Origin: Desulfosarcina sp. BuS5
Lineage (GTDB): Bacteria > Desulfobacterota > Desulfobacteria > Desulfobacterales > BuS5
DNA length: 64,000 bases
Assembly: GCF_028752835.1 (NCBI RefSeq)
Contig: NZ_CP087952.1
Span: forward strand, 3,656,501-3,720,500
Direction of reading: 5' to 3'
In this document: positions 17,562 through 29,653 of the stretch, piece after piece
How positions within the stretch are numbered: the stretch's first letter is position 1
How the letters are laid out: every line of letters starts with the position of its first letter
The notes under the pieces: model-generated
Database searches by the model: none
Seen by the model: only the letters and a program-made list of their open reading frames with translations
What the model was told of the DNA's origin: nothing
Made by a program: the position numbers and the translations under genes

Positions 17562-18166
17562 AGGGATGTTTTGTTTTGCCGAAAGGTAATTGATCTAAAG
17601 AGCAGGTTTTTATGTTCAGGCCAGATACTTAAATTTGTTCAACGCAGCCAAAACCAGCGCTATTTTTTTCACCCCAGCCACATTCGTAACCGATCTTTAT
17701 TAATTCCGGATCAGCTTCAATGCTGAAAGGAGCCTCTATAGCTTTTATTTTAATTTTATTTTTAAACTCCATTAACTTTGTAATGTTACCCATTCGTTTT
17801 GTGATGTAATTAATATCGAAATTAAAGTTAAAGGGGTAATTTGAATTTTGATATTTGGTATTATTAATCGTTTCGTATTTGTTAATCAGGTTTTTTTTAA
17901 GATTATCAATAAAATGATTTCTTTCTTCCGGAATCATATAATTTAAAAAATGCTGTTTCCGTTTTCCATTTTCGTCGATTTTTATTGTTGTAACAGTTAT
18001 TGGAGAGAGACAAATAAATTTTTCACGATTACTGAAGATCGGTTCCGGTTGTATGTCTACATTGACTATAGTAAAAACACATTTTTGCCCATTTAACATT
18101 AATTTAATTTTTTGACTGGAAAAACCGCCTAATATTAAATGTTTGAGACTTTCATCCATTGAAGAA

Positions 18167-19474
18167 CAGTAGTGTCCGGTTAGGTTTTTGCATGTTATAT
18201 GGGATAAAAAAATTAGAAAAATGTTCATTTTTTACTTGACAAACCAAATAAAAATTTTTTATCGTTTTGTTATAAAATATAATTATAACAAGGAGTTAAG
18301 ACAAAAATGGACATATTCAATATCCCAAAAAAGAATTTTAATCCCCAATCTCATGCTCGATTTCTCAAACCTTTGCAAAAGATTTTTCCTGACACGCCAC
18401 AGCTTAAATCCCGAGGTCACAGGCCATTGAAAATGACTTTTGAAGATCAGCTTCACGCACTGATATTTTTCCATCTACAAGAACATGAATCAGCTCGTGA
18501 TCTTATTCAACACCTTAAAGAAGACGATTTTGCCAAAGAATGTGTCGCTCCAGATGGAGGGATCAGTCGTAGCAGTTTTTCCGAAATTATCAATTCTCGA
18601 GGGCTTGAACAGCTTGAATATGTTTTTCAAGCTCTTTGCAGCCAGGCACAAAATGCTTTACCATCAAATTATTCAGATCTCGGTGAACTCGTTTCCATTG
18701 ATGGATCTTTAATTGATGCAGTTCTGTCCATGTACTGGGCTGATTACAGAAAAGGCGCTAAAAAAGCAAAAGGCCATTTCGGCTTTGATGTCAATCGCAA
18801 GATTCCTATAAAAATTCATCTGACAAATGGAAATGGCGCTGAACGCCCCTTTGTCAGGTCTATCCTTACAAAAGGCCAAACAGGAATCATGGATCGGGGG
18901 TATCAATCACATAAGGATTTTGATCTTCTTCAGGATGAAAAAAAACATTTTGTTTGCCGCATCAAAGCGAAAACAACAAGAACTATTATCAAAGAGCAGC
19001 CTGTTGATCCCGACAGCTATATTTTTTATGATGCTGTGGTTCTTCTTGGCACTCCTGGGGTAAACCAGACCAGAAAGCCGGTTCGACTGGTTGGTTATAA
19101 AATTGCCGGTGTCAAATATTTTGTGGCAACTGATCGTTATGATCTTACAGCCGAGCAGGTTGCAACCGTTTATAAGCTTAGATGGGATATCGAAACTTTT
19201 TTCAAATGGTGGAAGAAACATTTAAAAGTGTACCACTTGATTGCTCACAGTAGATATGGCCTGATGGTTCAAATCCTTGCGGGGTTAATAACCTACCTGC
19301 TTATGGCCATATACTGCCATGAACAGTTTAATGAACCTGTATCAATAAAGAGGATTCGTCAGCTTAGAAATACCATCCAGAACGAATTACGTACTGACGA
19401 AAAAAACGTATGGTCTAATAATCTGATTATCAAAGAGCAAATGCTATATGCAAAAACTTAACCGGACACTACTG
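18167..19474 (+). mobile_element. IS4-family element, copy 2, inside cas6 (1,308 bp)
   Basis: The ends are CAGTAGTGTCCGGTTA and its inverse, with an exact 9-bp duplication ATTGAAGAA (18158-18166 and 19475-19483). It points opposite to the cas operon. Its transposase is identical in protein sequence to that of copy 3, which argues for very recent spread between the two cas genes. Confidence 0.95.
18307..19461 (+). CDS. IS4-family transposase, copy 2
   Basis: This is a full 384-residue DDE transposase with Asp in VSIDGSLIDA and GIMDRGYQSH and the YREK segment in VYKLRWDIETFFKWW. It begins MDIFNIPKKNF and is identical in amino acid sequence to copy 3. Its own ATG follows a TAACAAGGAG ribosome site within the element, so it does not depend on outside transcription. 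Confidence 0.93.
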   Translation: MDIFNIPKKNFNPQSHARFLKPLQKIFPDTPQLKSRGHRPLKMTFEDQLHALIFFHLQEHESARDLIQHLKEDDFAKECVAPDGGISRSSFSEIINSRGLEQLEYVFQALCSQAQNALPSNYSDLGELVSIDGSLIDAVLSMYWADYRKGAKKAKGHFGFDVNRKIPIKIHLTNGNGAERPFVRSILTKGQTGIMDRGYQSHKDFDLLQDEKKHFVCRIKAKTTRTIIKEQPVDPDSYIFYDAVVLLGTPGVNQTRKPVRLVGYKIAGVKYFVATDRYDLTAEQVATVYKLRWDIETFFKWWKKHLKVYHLIAHSRYGLMVQILAGLITYLLMAIYCHEQFNEPVSIKRIRQLRNTIQNELRTDEKNVWSNNLIIKEQMLYAKT

Positions 19475-19790
19475 ATTGAAGAAGTAAATACGAACTGAAT
19501 CTTTTTCACATTATAAAAACCTTCTCTATCTCTTTTTTTTGGAAAAAATTTAAGTTTTGAGAAGCTGAAAAATTTGAATTTTTTATTAATTCCATCTTTT
19601 ACATAGCCATTATCATGTAAAAAATCTGAATATTCAGCCGAAGACTCATTCATTAAAGAGTATATAGCTGAATGTAACGCATACTGATAATTGTATGGAA
19701 AAAAAGATGGTTGTTCGCTTATTGCAGTTATTATAATACGCAAAATATATCCCCGTAATAAATCATGTATTTAATATTTTAAATTCAAAA

Positions 19791-20849
19791 CTAATCATTC
19801 AATTGATTTTCATAATCAAAGGTATTTATTTTGTTTGTAATATTTTGTTCTGCTAATTCTAAGGCGTCAGCTTTTTCTGACTTTGTGAGGACATAGCCTC
19901 CTGCAGTGAGAGTGATAAAGATATCAACCCCGTCAAAATTTTCTTCTATTACAGGGACAGCTCTGTTTTCATGCTCTTCACTTAATTTCCCCCGGATACT
20001 GCTTGCAATTTTATTAGCATTATCACTTACTGCAACCGCAAGAGTTTCCATGAGGCTGAATGTTCTGGATTGATTTGAGGTAATCTGCCAGTTAATAATT
20101 GCTTTGGCAATTGCAGGGATAAGTTTTTCTCTTGCTTTTGGCGGTGCCACCAGGCAATCTCCGAAGATGTTCCTTGCTTCAATCCAACCATTCCCTCTTA
20201 ATTTATCTTCAGTAACCTGGTTTATTTCCGGCTCATAAATATTTAGACTGACACAAAACAATCGCCTTAAATCAATTGCAATATCCTGGACGAATAAACC
20301 AGTAACCGTTCTGTGGTCTGGTATAAATTTGCGTACCAGGCTCCTATCTTTACCTTCAAGCAGAGTTCTTATATCATCTTCAGAAAGATGATCTCCTTTA
20401 GGGCCTCTTACGATAACTTTATTATTTGATCGCCCACTTCTATCAAAAGTAATGTCCTCTTTATTTACACCTGCAAGTAATGGATGCAGCGCTCTCATGG
20501 CAGATATGGAAAAAGGACTTCTTCGTTTTATAGTTTTTTCTTTTCCACCTTTTATGGCTTTCATCCAGCCGCCAAGCAACTGGTCAAAATGAGAAGGATC
20601 ACATGTGCCGAAAACCTCGCCTTCTGTGATCTCTTTTTTGGTAGTCACGTCAGACAGAAATGTTACAGGGGCCGGAATCTCATTTAATTCTGTTGATAGT
20701 CTATCAATAATTGAGCGTTTTATCTGTTGCCCGCTGGAGTAAGGGACTAACCTGTTAAATTGAGGATCAAAATAGGTTTTCTGCCCATTTGCAACACAAA
20801 AAACAGTATGCTCTGCCCTTTTTAAAGTTCTAATATAAATAGTATGCAT
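19791..20849 (-). CDS. cas7: Cas7-family backbone subunit (DevR-like)
   Basis: The 352-residue protein starts with an AAGGAG site upstream and reads MHTIYIRTLKRAEHTVFC, a RAMP/RRM-like first strand. Further on it has RRSPFSISAMRALHPL, VTGLFVQDIAIDLRRLF (a conserved Cas7 strand) and GYVLTKSEKADALELA. Its position between the large subunit and cas6 also fits Cas7, which polymerises along crRNA in Cascade. It is the only interference gene here without a lesion. The precise Cas7 subfamily is uncertain. The intact gene lies downstream of an IS, so it may be poorly transcribed from the native promoter. Confidence 0.75.
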   Translation of the reverse strand: MHTIYIRTLKRAEHTVFCVANGQKTYFDPQFNRLVPYSSGQQIKRSIIDRLSTELNEIPAPVTFLSDVTTKKEITEGEVFGTCDPSHFDQLLGGWMKAIKGGKEKTIKRRSPFSISAMRALHPLLAGVNKEDITFDRSGRSNNKVIVRGPKGDHLSEDDIRTLLEGKDRSLVRKFIPDHRTVTGLFVQDIAIDLRRLFCVSLNIYEPEINQVTEDKLRGNGWIEARNIFGDCLVAPPKAREKLIPAIAKAIINWQITSNQSRTFSLMETLAVAVSDNANKIASSIRGKLSEEHENRAVPVIEENFDGVDIFITLTAGGYVLTKSEKADALELAEQNITNKINTFDYENQLND

Positions 20850-21682
20850 ATTTTCTCCTTAACTCATAGTTAAATATTTCTTTCTTCATAAGCGTAATCA
20901 AATCTGAGAAGAACAACAAAATATCCAAAATCCTCCGATGTCATAAGGTGAACCCTGTTTTTCAGTTCTTTAAATGCCTCCAGGTGCTCTTGTTGGATAT
21001 TCTTCACAATTTCCGCCAAGGCATCTATAAAGTTCTTCTTGGATTTTGCAATAAGCAATTCTTTTGCAATAAGATTTTTGGCGACAGTCGTTGTAGTGTT
21101 TGCCCTATATGAATGTAGAGCAATTGCAATCTCTTTTGTATAATCAATCATTTCTTCTTTATTTTTTGTAATCATAGCAACCAACCATGTTTTATAGGTT
21201 CTAAATAAAATAACTTTCCCCTTATCCTTTAAAAATGCTTTTTCTTCTCTGATTTTATATGCATTTTCATCTTCCCTCCTTTTTTGCGTAACCTTTGTTT
21301 TTTTGAAGTCAGGTTTTTTCCCTTCTGCAAAATATTGTTTTAAGCCTTTTGGCTGTAATGCATGGAGTCCTATTACTCCTAATTCACAAGCCCTTTTTAT
21401 ATGAGTGCCATATATATCCTCATATGCGGCACTATCCCTCATTGCATTGTTTTCTCCAAAAAGAAGCTTATAAAAGTGTTTAATTGTTTGTGCCTGCTTA
21501 AAATGAAATGGTATAAAACCGAAAGTTTTATTTGTTTGTCCTAAGCTGTAAACATACCCTATTAATGTTTGATCTGAGAATTGTTTGGAAATATTGAAAA
21601 ATAGTTTACTCCATTTAATAGTTTCAATTATAATATCTCCATTTTTTTCTCGTTTAAAAAATTGTAAATTATCTAAATTTAT

Positions 21683-23038
21683 CAGTAGTGTCCGGTTAAG
21701 TTTTTGCATATAGCATTTGCTCTTTGATAATCAGATTATTAGACCATACGTTTTTTTCGTCAGTACGTAATTCGTTCTGGATGGTATTTCTAAGCTGACG
21801 AATCCTCTTTATTGATACAGGTTCATTAAACTGTTCATGGCAGTATATGGCCATAAGCAGGTAGGTTATTAACCCCGCAAGGATTTGAACCATCAGGCCA
21901 TATCTACTGTGAGCAATCAAGTGGTACACTTTTAAATGTTTCTTCCACCATTTGAAAAAAGTTTCGATATCCCATCTAAGCTTATAAACGGTTGCAACCT
22001 GCTCGGCTGTAAGATCATAACGATCAGTTGCCACAAAATATTTGACACCGGCAATTTTATAACCAACCAGTCGAACCGGCTTTCTGGTCTGGTTTACCCC
22101 AGGAGTGCCAAGAAGAACCACAGCATCATAAAAAATATAGCTGTCGGGATCAACAGGCTGCTCTTTGATAATAGTTCTTGTTGTTTTCGCTTTGATGCGG
22201 CAAACAAAATGTTTTTTTTCATCCTGAAGAAGATCAAAATCCTTATGTGATTGATACCCCCGATCCATGATTCCTGTTTGGCCTTTTGTAAGGATAGACC
22301 TGACAAAGGGGCGTTCAGCGCCATTTCCATTTGTCAGATGAATTTTTATAGGAATCTTGCGATTGACATCAAAGCCGAAATGGCCTTTTGCTTTTTTAGC
22401 GCCTTTTCTGTAATCAGCCCAGTACATGGACAGAACTGCATCAATTAAAGATCCATCAATGGAAACGAGTTCACCGAGATCTGAATAATTTGATGGTAAA
22501 GCATTTTGTGCCTGGCTGCAAAGAGCTTGAAAAACATATTCAAGCTGTTCAAGCCCTCGAGAATTGATAATTTCGGAAAAACTGCTACGACTGATCCCTC
22601 CATCTGGAGCGACACATTCTTTGGCAAAATCGTCTTCTTTAAGGTGTTGAATAAGATCACGAGCTGATTCATGTTCTTGTAGATGGAAAAATATCAGTGC
22701 GTGAAGCTGATCTTCAAAAGTCATTTTCAATGGCCTGTGACCTCGGGATTTAAGCTGTGGCGTGTCAGGAAAAATCTTTTGCAAAGGTTTGAGAAATCGA
22801 GCATGAGATTGGGGATTAAAATTCTTTTTTGGGATATTGAATATGTCCATTTTTGTCTTAACTCCTTGTTATAATTATATTTTATAACAAAACGATAAAA
22901 AATTTTTATTTGGTTTGTCAAGTAAAAAATGAACATTTTTCTAATTTTTTTATCCCATATAACATGCAAAAACCTAACCGGACACTACTGAATTTTTTTA
23001 TCCCATATAACATGCAAAAACCTAACCGGACACTACTG
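21683..23038 (-). mobile_element. IS4-family element, copy 3, inside cas8, with duplicated right end (1,356 bp)
   Basis: The left end is at 21683 and the outermost right end at 23038, with an exact 9-bp duplication TAAATTTAT (21674-21682 and 23039-23047). Unusually, the 48 bp at 22943-22990, including the right inverted repeat, are repeated head-to-tail at 22991-23038. The duplication outside shows the longer form is the one that inserted, or that the end was duplicated in place later. Otherwise it matches copy 2. Confidence 0.93.
21696..22850 (-). CDS. IS4-family transposase, copy 3
   Basis: The 384-residue protein is identical in sequence to copy 2 and retains the DDE and YREK residues. 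It is read in the same direction as the cas operon, so its transcription, or outward read-through from the element, could drive the downstream half of cas8 and the intact cas7. Confidence 0.93.
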   Translation of the reverse strand: MDIFNIPKKNFNPQSHARFLKPLQKIFPDTPQLKSRGHRPLKMTFEDQLHALIFFHLQEHESARDLIQHLKEDDFAKECVAPDGGISRSSFSEIINSRGLEQLEYVFQALCSQAQNALPSNYSDLGELVSIDGSLIDAVLSMYWADYRKGAKKAKGHFGFDVNRKIPIKIHLTNGNGAERPFVRSILTKGQTGIMDRGYQSHKDFDLLQDEKKHFVCRIKAKTTRTIIKEQPVDPDSYIFYDAVVLLGTPGVNQTRKPVRLVGYKIAGVKYFVATDRYDLTAEQVATVYKLRWDIETFFKWWKKHLKVYHLIAHSRYGLMVQILAGLITYLLMAIYCHEQFNEPVSIKRIRQLRNTIQNELRTDEKNVWSNNLIIKEQMLYAKT

Positions 23039-23653
23039 TAAATTTATAAAACTTTCAAAATCAAAATTTGTTTTGTTTTTTTTGTTGTAAACACAATTTA
23101 ACCATTGTCCATTCCAACTGTTTATTTTATTAGGTGCAAGTTTATTTAAGGTCTCATCATTTAAAAAATTTCTGTAAACTCTCCAGCCTTCATAAATTTT
23201 TAGCAAAATTTCAGATTCAGTAAAAAAGATAGTCACTCCGCCTGAGACTCCAAGTCCCAAACCAGACCCGATCCATGAGTAATAGATGTCAGATTCATCA
23301 GCAGGGATTTCCAGATCGCTTACAAGTCCTGATGTTGTTGCAAACTCTTTTAATTCTGAAGCAGGAAACCCAATAGCAAAACTAGAATCAGGTGTTTCTG
23401 TTTTTGCCTTTACAAAAAATTCATTCAGTTTATCACGTCTTTCTTCTTCGCTTAAAAGATGTACTTTTTGACCTTTTTTCATCTGTACAAAAGGCGAGTT
23501 TGTGGACCAGCTCATATATTTGGAATGATTAAAAAAAAGGTCAAAAAAGATTTTTTCAAAAAATTCCTTAGAGGAATATGATTTGTTATTCTTTTCGTTA
23601 AAAGCTTTTAAAAATATGCGTCCGACATTTATTGAGATCATAATAATATCTTT

Positions 23654-25848
<2,195 letters not shown>

Positions 25849-26380
25849 TTAAGCCATCCATACATAGGTTTATTATCATCAAAACGGTTATATCCTGATA
25901 AAAAGGCCTGTTCGTTTTGTTCAAATATTAATTCAAAACCATTAAAAATATCCTCCTGAGTATCAAAGTCTTTTTCAGGAATTTTAATTATTGATCCGTT
26001 GGGGAATAAAATATCTTCATTCCTGCAAACGCATATATGTTGCTTTGCGGCATGGATAGCATCTTTTTCATTATCAAATCCAAGATATAAATCAGGCTCT
26101 ATAAGAACACCCCTGACTATTATCGAATATGGCCTGTAAAAGCAGTTGCTTTTTTTATTCCATCCTCTGGGCTGGATTTGTTCTTGCTGATGAGAAATTT
26201 GTTTATAAGATAACCTGTGTCTTTTAATTTTATACAAATCATATGGCTTGGCTAAAAGATCCGGAAATAGTTTCCTTTCAATACCTGCCACTATCGAAGG
26301 TGTTAAAAACTGTTGGCTAAAAGTTTCACTATCTCTCACGGCAGTCCAAGGTTTAATAAATCCAAACGGTCCGCGATAAT

Positions 26381-27892
26381 CTCAAGTTTTCGAAAAATAA
26401 TAGTAGACAAAATTAACAAAACGTGTCAAAATAGTTTGGTTCATTTTTTTTCTCACATATACATCAAGGAGAACAAATGAAAATTCCATGTGCCAAACGG
26501 CTTGGTTTTGTTGTAAGTGGTCTCTCTTTTCTTCAACCCGCACTGACGAATGCCCAGATGTATGACTTTACCTTGGTTGCTACAGCATTAATATTAGGGT
26601 CACGTCTACATCTTACTGAAATTAGCTGTATGTTGCTGAAAGAGAAAGCAGTGAGCACACTTTCCTATCTTTTTTCGAATGCAAAAATTTGTACAGATGA
26701 ATTGCAAATGCTCTATTTGCTTCAGACACTCAACACATACAAAATTTCTCATGGCTATTTCATCATAGATGATACCATGAAACATCATACCAAATTTTGT
26801 AAATGGATTCATGGTGTTTTCATATTGTTCGATCATGCACTTGGAACCAATTTAAAAGCAACTTGCATTGTTTTCCTCTATTATAGTGATGGGGCACTTA
26901 TCAAATTCCCCATTGCTTTTCGAGTATATCACAAGGGAACCGGTACTCTTATGCCTTGGCAACGCGGTAAACGGTGTGACTGCATAACCAAATATGATCT
27001 TGCAGTAGAAATGATGGAGTGGGCCATATTAAAAGGGTTTCCAAAGTGTATTGTTCTTGCCGACTCCTGGTTTGGAATATCGCCATTTATCAAGGAGCTT
27101 AATCGGCTTAATCTTGACTATGTGCTTGAGATAAAAGCTAATCTCAAGATAAGAGAATCATGCAAAGAACCAAAGTTAACTCCAAAGGGACGATTAGCAA
27201 AATATCAATACGATCTTGTTGGATTAGCAAAATATTTTGAAAAAATAACAACCTTTGTTCGTTGTGGATTTCCTGCCGACCCGGAAACAGGTCAAAAGGA
27301 AAAAGCACTTTACATAACCAAGGCTTCAACAGTTCGCTTGAATGCCATACCTGGCAAACATCGAATAGTTGAAAGTCACGACCCTGCCACTCAAACCATC
27401 AAGTATCTCCTCACCAATTGTCTCACCTGGGAAGCCACCAAAATCATTTCTGTTTATAGCCACCGCTGGGTTATTGAGGAGTTTTTCAAGAATGCAAAGC
27501 AGTTGTCCGATATGGAGGGAGCCACTATCAGGAGTGAACAAGGCGCAACACTAGCGTTGTACCTGGTGTCCTGGATTGACTTCCTCCTCCATTTGGAGAA
27601 TTACAAGCAATGCACTGTTGGAAAACTGCCAAAGGAACCATTAACGATTCCTTCAATAGTTCGCCGAGCGCAAAACGAAAATTTGGAAGCGTTTGTCTTG
27701 CGAGTACAATCCGATGAGGATTTCGTTAACAAACTGGTTGAATTCAGCAGGGCTAACATGAACCGCAATCGTAAGAAATACAAAGAGTTAGTTGTTATTA
27801 ATGGGGATGTTACTGCTCCTATAAAAAAGGCCGCATAGCAAAAAATATGCCAGATGTCAATTTTTACAGGAACTATTTTTCGAAAACTTGAG
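26381..27892 (+). mobile_element. Insertion sequence inside cas5 (1,512 bp)
   Basis: The terminal inverted repeats are 19 perfect bases, CTCAAGTTTTCGAAAAATA and its inverse, flanked by the 6-bp duplication GATAAT (26375-26380 and 27893-27898). It carries one transposase on the strand opposite the cas operon. It is unrelated to the three IS4 copies, so at least two different elements have attacked this operon. Confidence 0.92.
26477..27838 (+). CDS. DDE transposase (IS4/IS701-like superfamily)
   Basis: The 453-residue protein has candidate DDE residues in FIIDDTMKHH, VLADSWFGI and the C-terminal VYSHRWVIEEFFKNAKQ, the last being the Y-R-E-K-type signature. The start follows an AAGGAG site. 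The N-terminal SGLSFLQPALTNAQ region and the length suit the IS701-like or broader IS4-like group; exact family assignment is uncertain. The frame is complete, so the element may be mobile. Confidence 0.85.
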   Translation: MKIPCAKRLGFVVSGLSFLQPALTNAQMYDFTLVATALILGSRLHLTEISCMLLKEKAVSTLSYLFSNAKICTDELQMLYLLQTLNTYKISHGYFIIDDTMKHHTKFCKWIHGVFILFDHALGTNLKATCIVFLYYSDGALIKFPIAFRVYHKGTGTLMPWQRGKRCDCITKYDLAVEMMEWAILKGFPKCIVLADSWFGISPFIKELNRLNLDYVLEIKANLKIRESCKEPKLTPKGRLAKYQYDLVGLAKYFEKITTFVRCGFPADPETGQKEKALYITKASTVRLNAIPGKHRIVESHDPATQTIKYLLTNCLTWEATKIISVYSHRWVIEEFFKNAKQLSDMEGATIRSEQGATLALYLVSWIDFLLHLENYKQCTVGKLPKEPLTIPSIVRRAQNENLEAFVLRVQSDEDFVNKLVEFSRANMNRNRKKYKELVVINGDVTAPIKKAA

Positions 27893-27987
27893 GATAATTA
27901 ACAAAATACATGATAATACTAAATCCTTTCACATTTTACAGGCAAATGTCAGAGTAATAATCCTTTTTAATCTTTATTTGATTCCGC

Positions 27988-29127
27988 TTATTTTTTCACA
28001 ACATTAAATTTTTTCAATGTATCCTCAATTGCAGAGACTTCTTCTTTCCCTTCTTCCGATTCTTTGCCGGTTAAGACCAGATCCCAAAGCCGGCCGTTCG
28101 GTGTAAGCAGCCTTCGGGAAGAATCCGGTTCGCCAAAGCCGGTTTTTGCGTAGTATTCATGAATTTTGTTTTTGAGCGGCCCAACTAAAGATTTGTCAAT
28201 TAAATCGAGTTCATCGAGACGATACAAAAAAGCTTCAGCCGATACCCCGAATCGGTGTTTAATTCTCAGGAGAAGCTCATATGACCATTGTTTTTGTTTA
28301 ATCCCGAGTTGATTAACCGTGTTATTGACGGCCTTTGCGGGCATCAGGAATGTGGCCGCAAAACGTCCGGCGGCTCTATGCGCTGTAAAGGGTTTTTCTT
28401 TTGAATCTTCGGGGACGGGGGCGGTCTGAAAGGGGTTGGTATTTTGACGGATTGCATTTGTCATAATCAGGATTCTTCCAAGTTCATAAACCAGACGGAA
28501 TAGCTGCCTTTCAGGATTCAGCCTTGCCATAAGAAAGAAAAAGGCATTATGGTTTAAGGGGTCATAGTATGAAAAGCTTTCAATTTTTTTGGGCAGGGAA
28601 AGTACGATCACACGGAATCCAAGGGTTTCAAAAAGTTCAAAATAGTCAAAGACTATACCATTTTTTATTCCGGTAAAATTGCGGATTTTTTCCGAAAGCG
28701 TTTCCATTTCCTTGATTGTGGGATCAAAAGGCACAAAAAGCGGGATACCGGCTATTTTCCGTGCGTTGCAAATATCTTCCAGGGCCTGGAAGGAGTCGAT
28801 TAATTCATGCGCTGCAAGCAAAACCCTTGAGGGGAGTTCTCTCTCTTTTTCTCCGGCTGTTATGAGAAATGGTTCAAGTAAACTTTCATGCTGCAGAGAA
28901 CGGAAATCCTGCTCTTTTTCGGCAAAAAGGGTATCTATAGATACTCCTAATACTTTGGAAAGACGGTAAGTTACAGATGCAGACGGCGCGTTTACACCAC
29001 GTTCAATCCGTCCCAGGGGGACTTCATTCATGCCTGCTTTTGCCGCCAGCTTTGCTATGCTCCAGTTGCGCTGTCGCCGTAATTTTCTTATATTTTTCCC
29101 AATGAAGCTTAAGTCTAATGTCATCAT
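27988..29127 (-). CDS. XRE-family regulator with degenerate ImmA/IrrE-type domain
   Basis: The N-terminus (starting MMTLDLSFIGKNI) is a helix-turn-helix of the Cro/C1 type: IRKLRRQRNWSIAKLAAKAGM, IERGVNAPSASVTYRLSKVLGV. The C-terminal half resembles the ImmA/IrrE (DUF955) metallopeptidase, with GIVFDYFELFETLGFRVIVLSLP and RAAGRFAATFLMP. The zinc-binding HExxH is replaced by YELGR in LFRLVYELGRIL, so peptidase activity is probably lost. Proteins of this type are often antitoxin-like or stress regulators. It lies 77 bases upstream of cas5 in the same direction and could control or be co-transcribed with the cas operon; that is inference. An upstream Met would add 12 residues. Confidence 0.8.
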   Translation of the reverse strand: MMTLDLSFIGKNIRKLRRQRNWSIAKLAAKAGMNEVPLGRIERGVNAPSASVTYRLSKVLGVSIDTLFAEKEQDFRSLQHESLLEPFLITAGEKERELPSRVLLAAHELIDSFQALEDICNARKIAGIPLFVPFDPTIKEMETLSEKIRNFTGIKNGIVFDYFELFETLGFRVIVLSLPKKIESFSYYDPLNHNAFFFLMARLNPERQLFRLVYELGRILIMTNAIRQNTNPFQTAPVPEDSKEKPFTAHRAAGRFAATFLMPAKAVNNTVNQLGIKQKQWSYELLLRIKHRFGVSAEAFLYRLDELDLIDKSLVGPLKNKIHEYYAKTGFGEPDSSRRLLTPNGRLWDLVLTGKESEEGKEEVSAIEDTLKKFNVVKK

Positions 29128-29248
29128 ATGAATATATACATACCATTCAGGTTTACTTGTCAAGTTGATTTGGTGATTAATTGCTTTTTTAAGGGCTTTT
29201 GGGTACTATACTCTCCGTCCCAAAAAAACGAAATGTTTGGGTACAGAC

Positions 29249-29533
29249 CTAGGAAAAAAATAGCATTTTAAGCATAATTTTTTGGACACTTTTCTTATGT
29301 ACGACGGTTGCTGGTCTGATTCCGAAGCTGAAATCGTTGTCACGAATGTCGAGTTCGAAATGCTTGCCGACACGAACACCAATCTTGTCCTGTCCATGCA
29401 GCCTGCCCTTGTCGATTTTCCGGCTAAGCTTTGCCAATTGTCTGGAGATAGACTCAATCTGAGTTCGGCTTCTTTTAAGGCGCTTTTTGATTAATTTTTG
29501 ATTGCCCCATTTGATATTTGACAAGAACGGCAT
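29249..29533 (-). pseudogene. Fragment of an IS1634-like transposase
   Basis: The frame includes RQLAKLSRKIDKGRLHGQ, then DKIGVRVGK and HFELDIRDNDFSF. I recognise this as the internal region of IS1634-family transposases, where a Lys-rich helix is followed by GRVINK-KVAKHF. Here the segment between VGK and HFEL is shortened, and catalytic parts on both sides are absent. It is a relic at the junction between the mobile block and the core genome. Confidence 0.6.
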
Positions 29534-29653
29534 TTAAAAATAAATATGGTTAATCTGTATTGTTCGTTGTTAATATAGAAATGAAGACATCCTTCATATC
29601 ACTTAAAAGGAAGGATGCCAAAATGAATATATCTTTTAAATAACAGGGGAAAA

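Larger units (their letters stand above)
17629..19743 (-). pseudogene. cas6: cas6 crRNA endonuclease, split by IS4 copy 2
   Basis: The N-terminal 89 codons start at TTG 19743, with GGGG about seven bases upstream, and end FVFTSS next to the IS. The C-terminal part resumes MDESLKHLILGGF and ends GWGEKNSAGFGCVEQI, the glycine-rich loop diagnostic of Cas6. Deleting the IS and one 9-bp duplication joins them in frame to a 265-residue protein, normal for Cas6. Cas6 cleaves the repeat RNA to release crRNAs. With the insertion, neither half can be a working RAMP nuclease. It follows cas7 by 47 bases. Confidence 0.9.
20870..23641 (-). pseudogene. cas8-like large subunit gene, split by IS4 copy 3
   Basis: The upstream part (ATG 23641) encodes 201 residues from MISINVGRIF to FESFINL. 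The downstream part resumes DNLQFFKREK and runs 267 residues to FDYAYEERNI. Removing the IS and one 9-bp duplication fuses them in frame to a 468-residue protein. By position (after cas3, before cas7) and size it is the Cascade large subunit of a I-B-like system, which reads the PAM and recruits Cas3. Large subunits diverge strongly and I recognise no diagnostic motif, so the cas8 call is contextual. Residual ORFs starting inside the IS end are artefacts. Confidence 0.75.

Noticed and set aside
20870-21709. A free-standing 279-aa protein starting MQKLNRTLLI
   Set aside because: The first ten residues are encoded by the IS4 terminal repeat; the rest is the 3' half of cas8.
29206-29457. 83-codon frame overlapping the transposase relic
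   Set aside because: It is a shadow of the IS1634-like fragment in another frame.
29622-29642. Seven-codon leader peptide ahead of hisC-cmk
   Set aside because: The frame MNISFK has no histidine run and no attenuator structure follows, so there is no basis to call a his leader.
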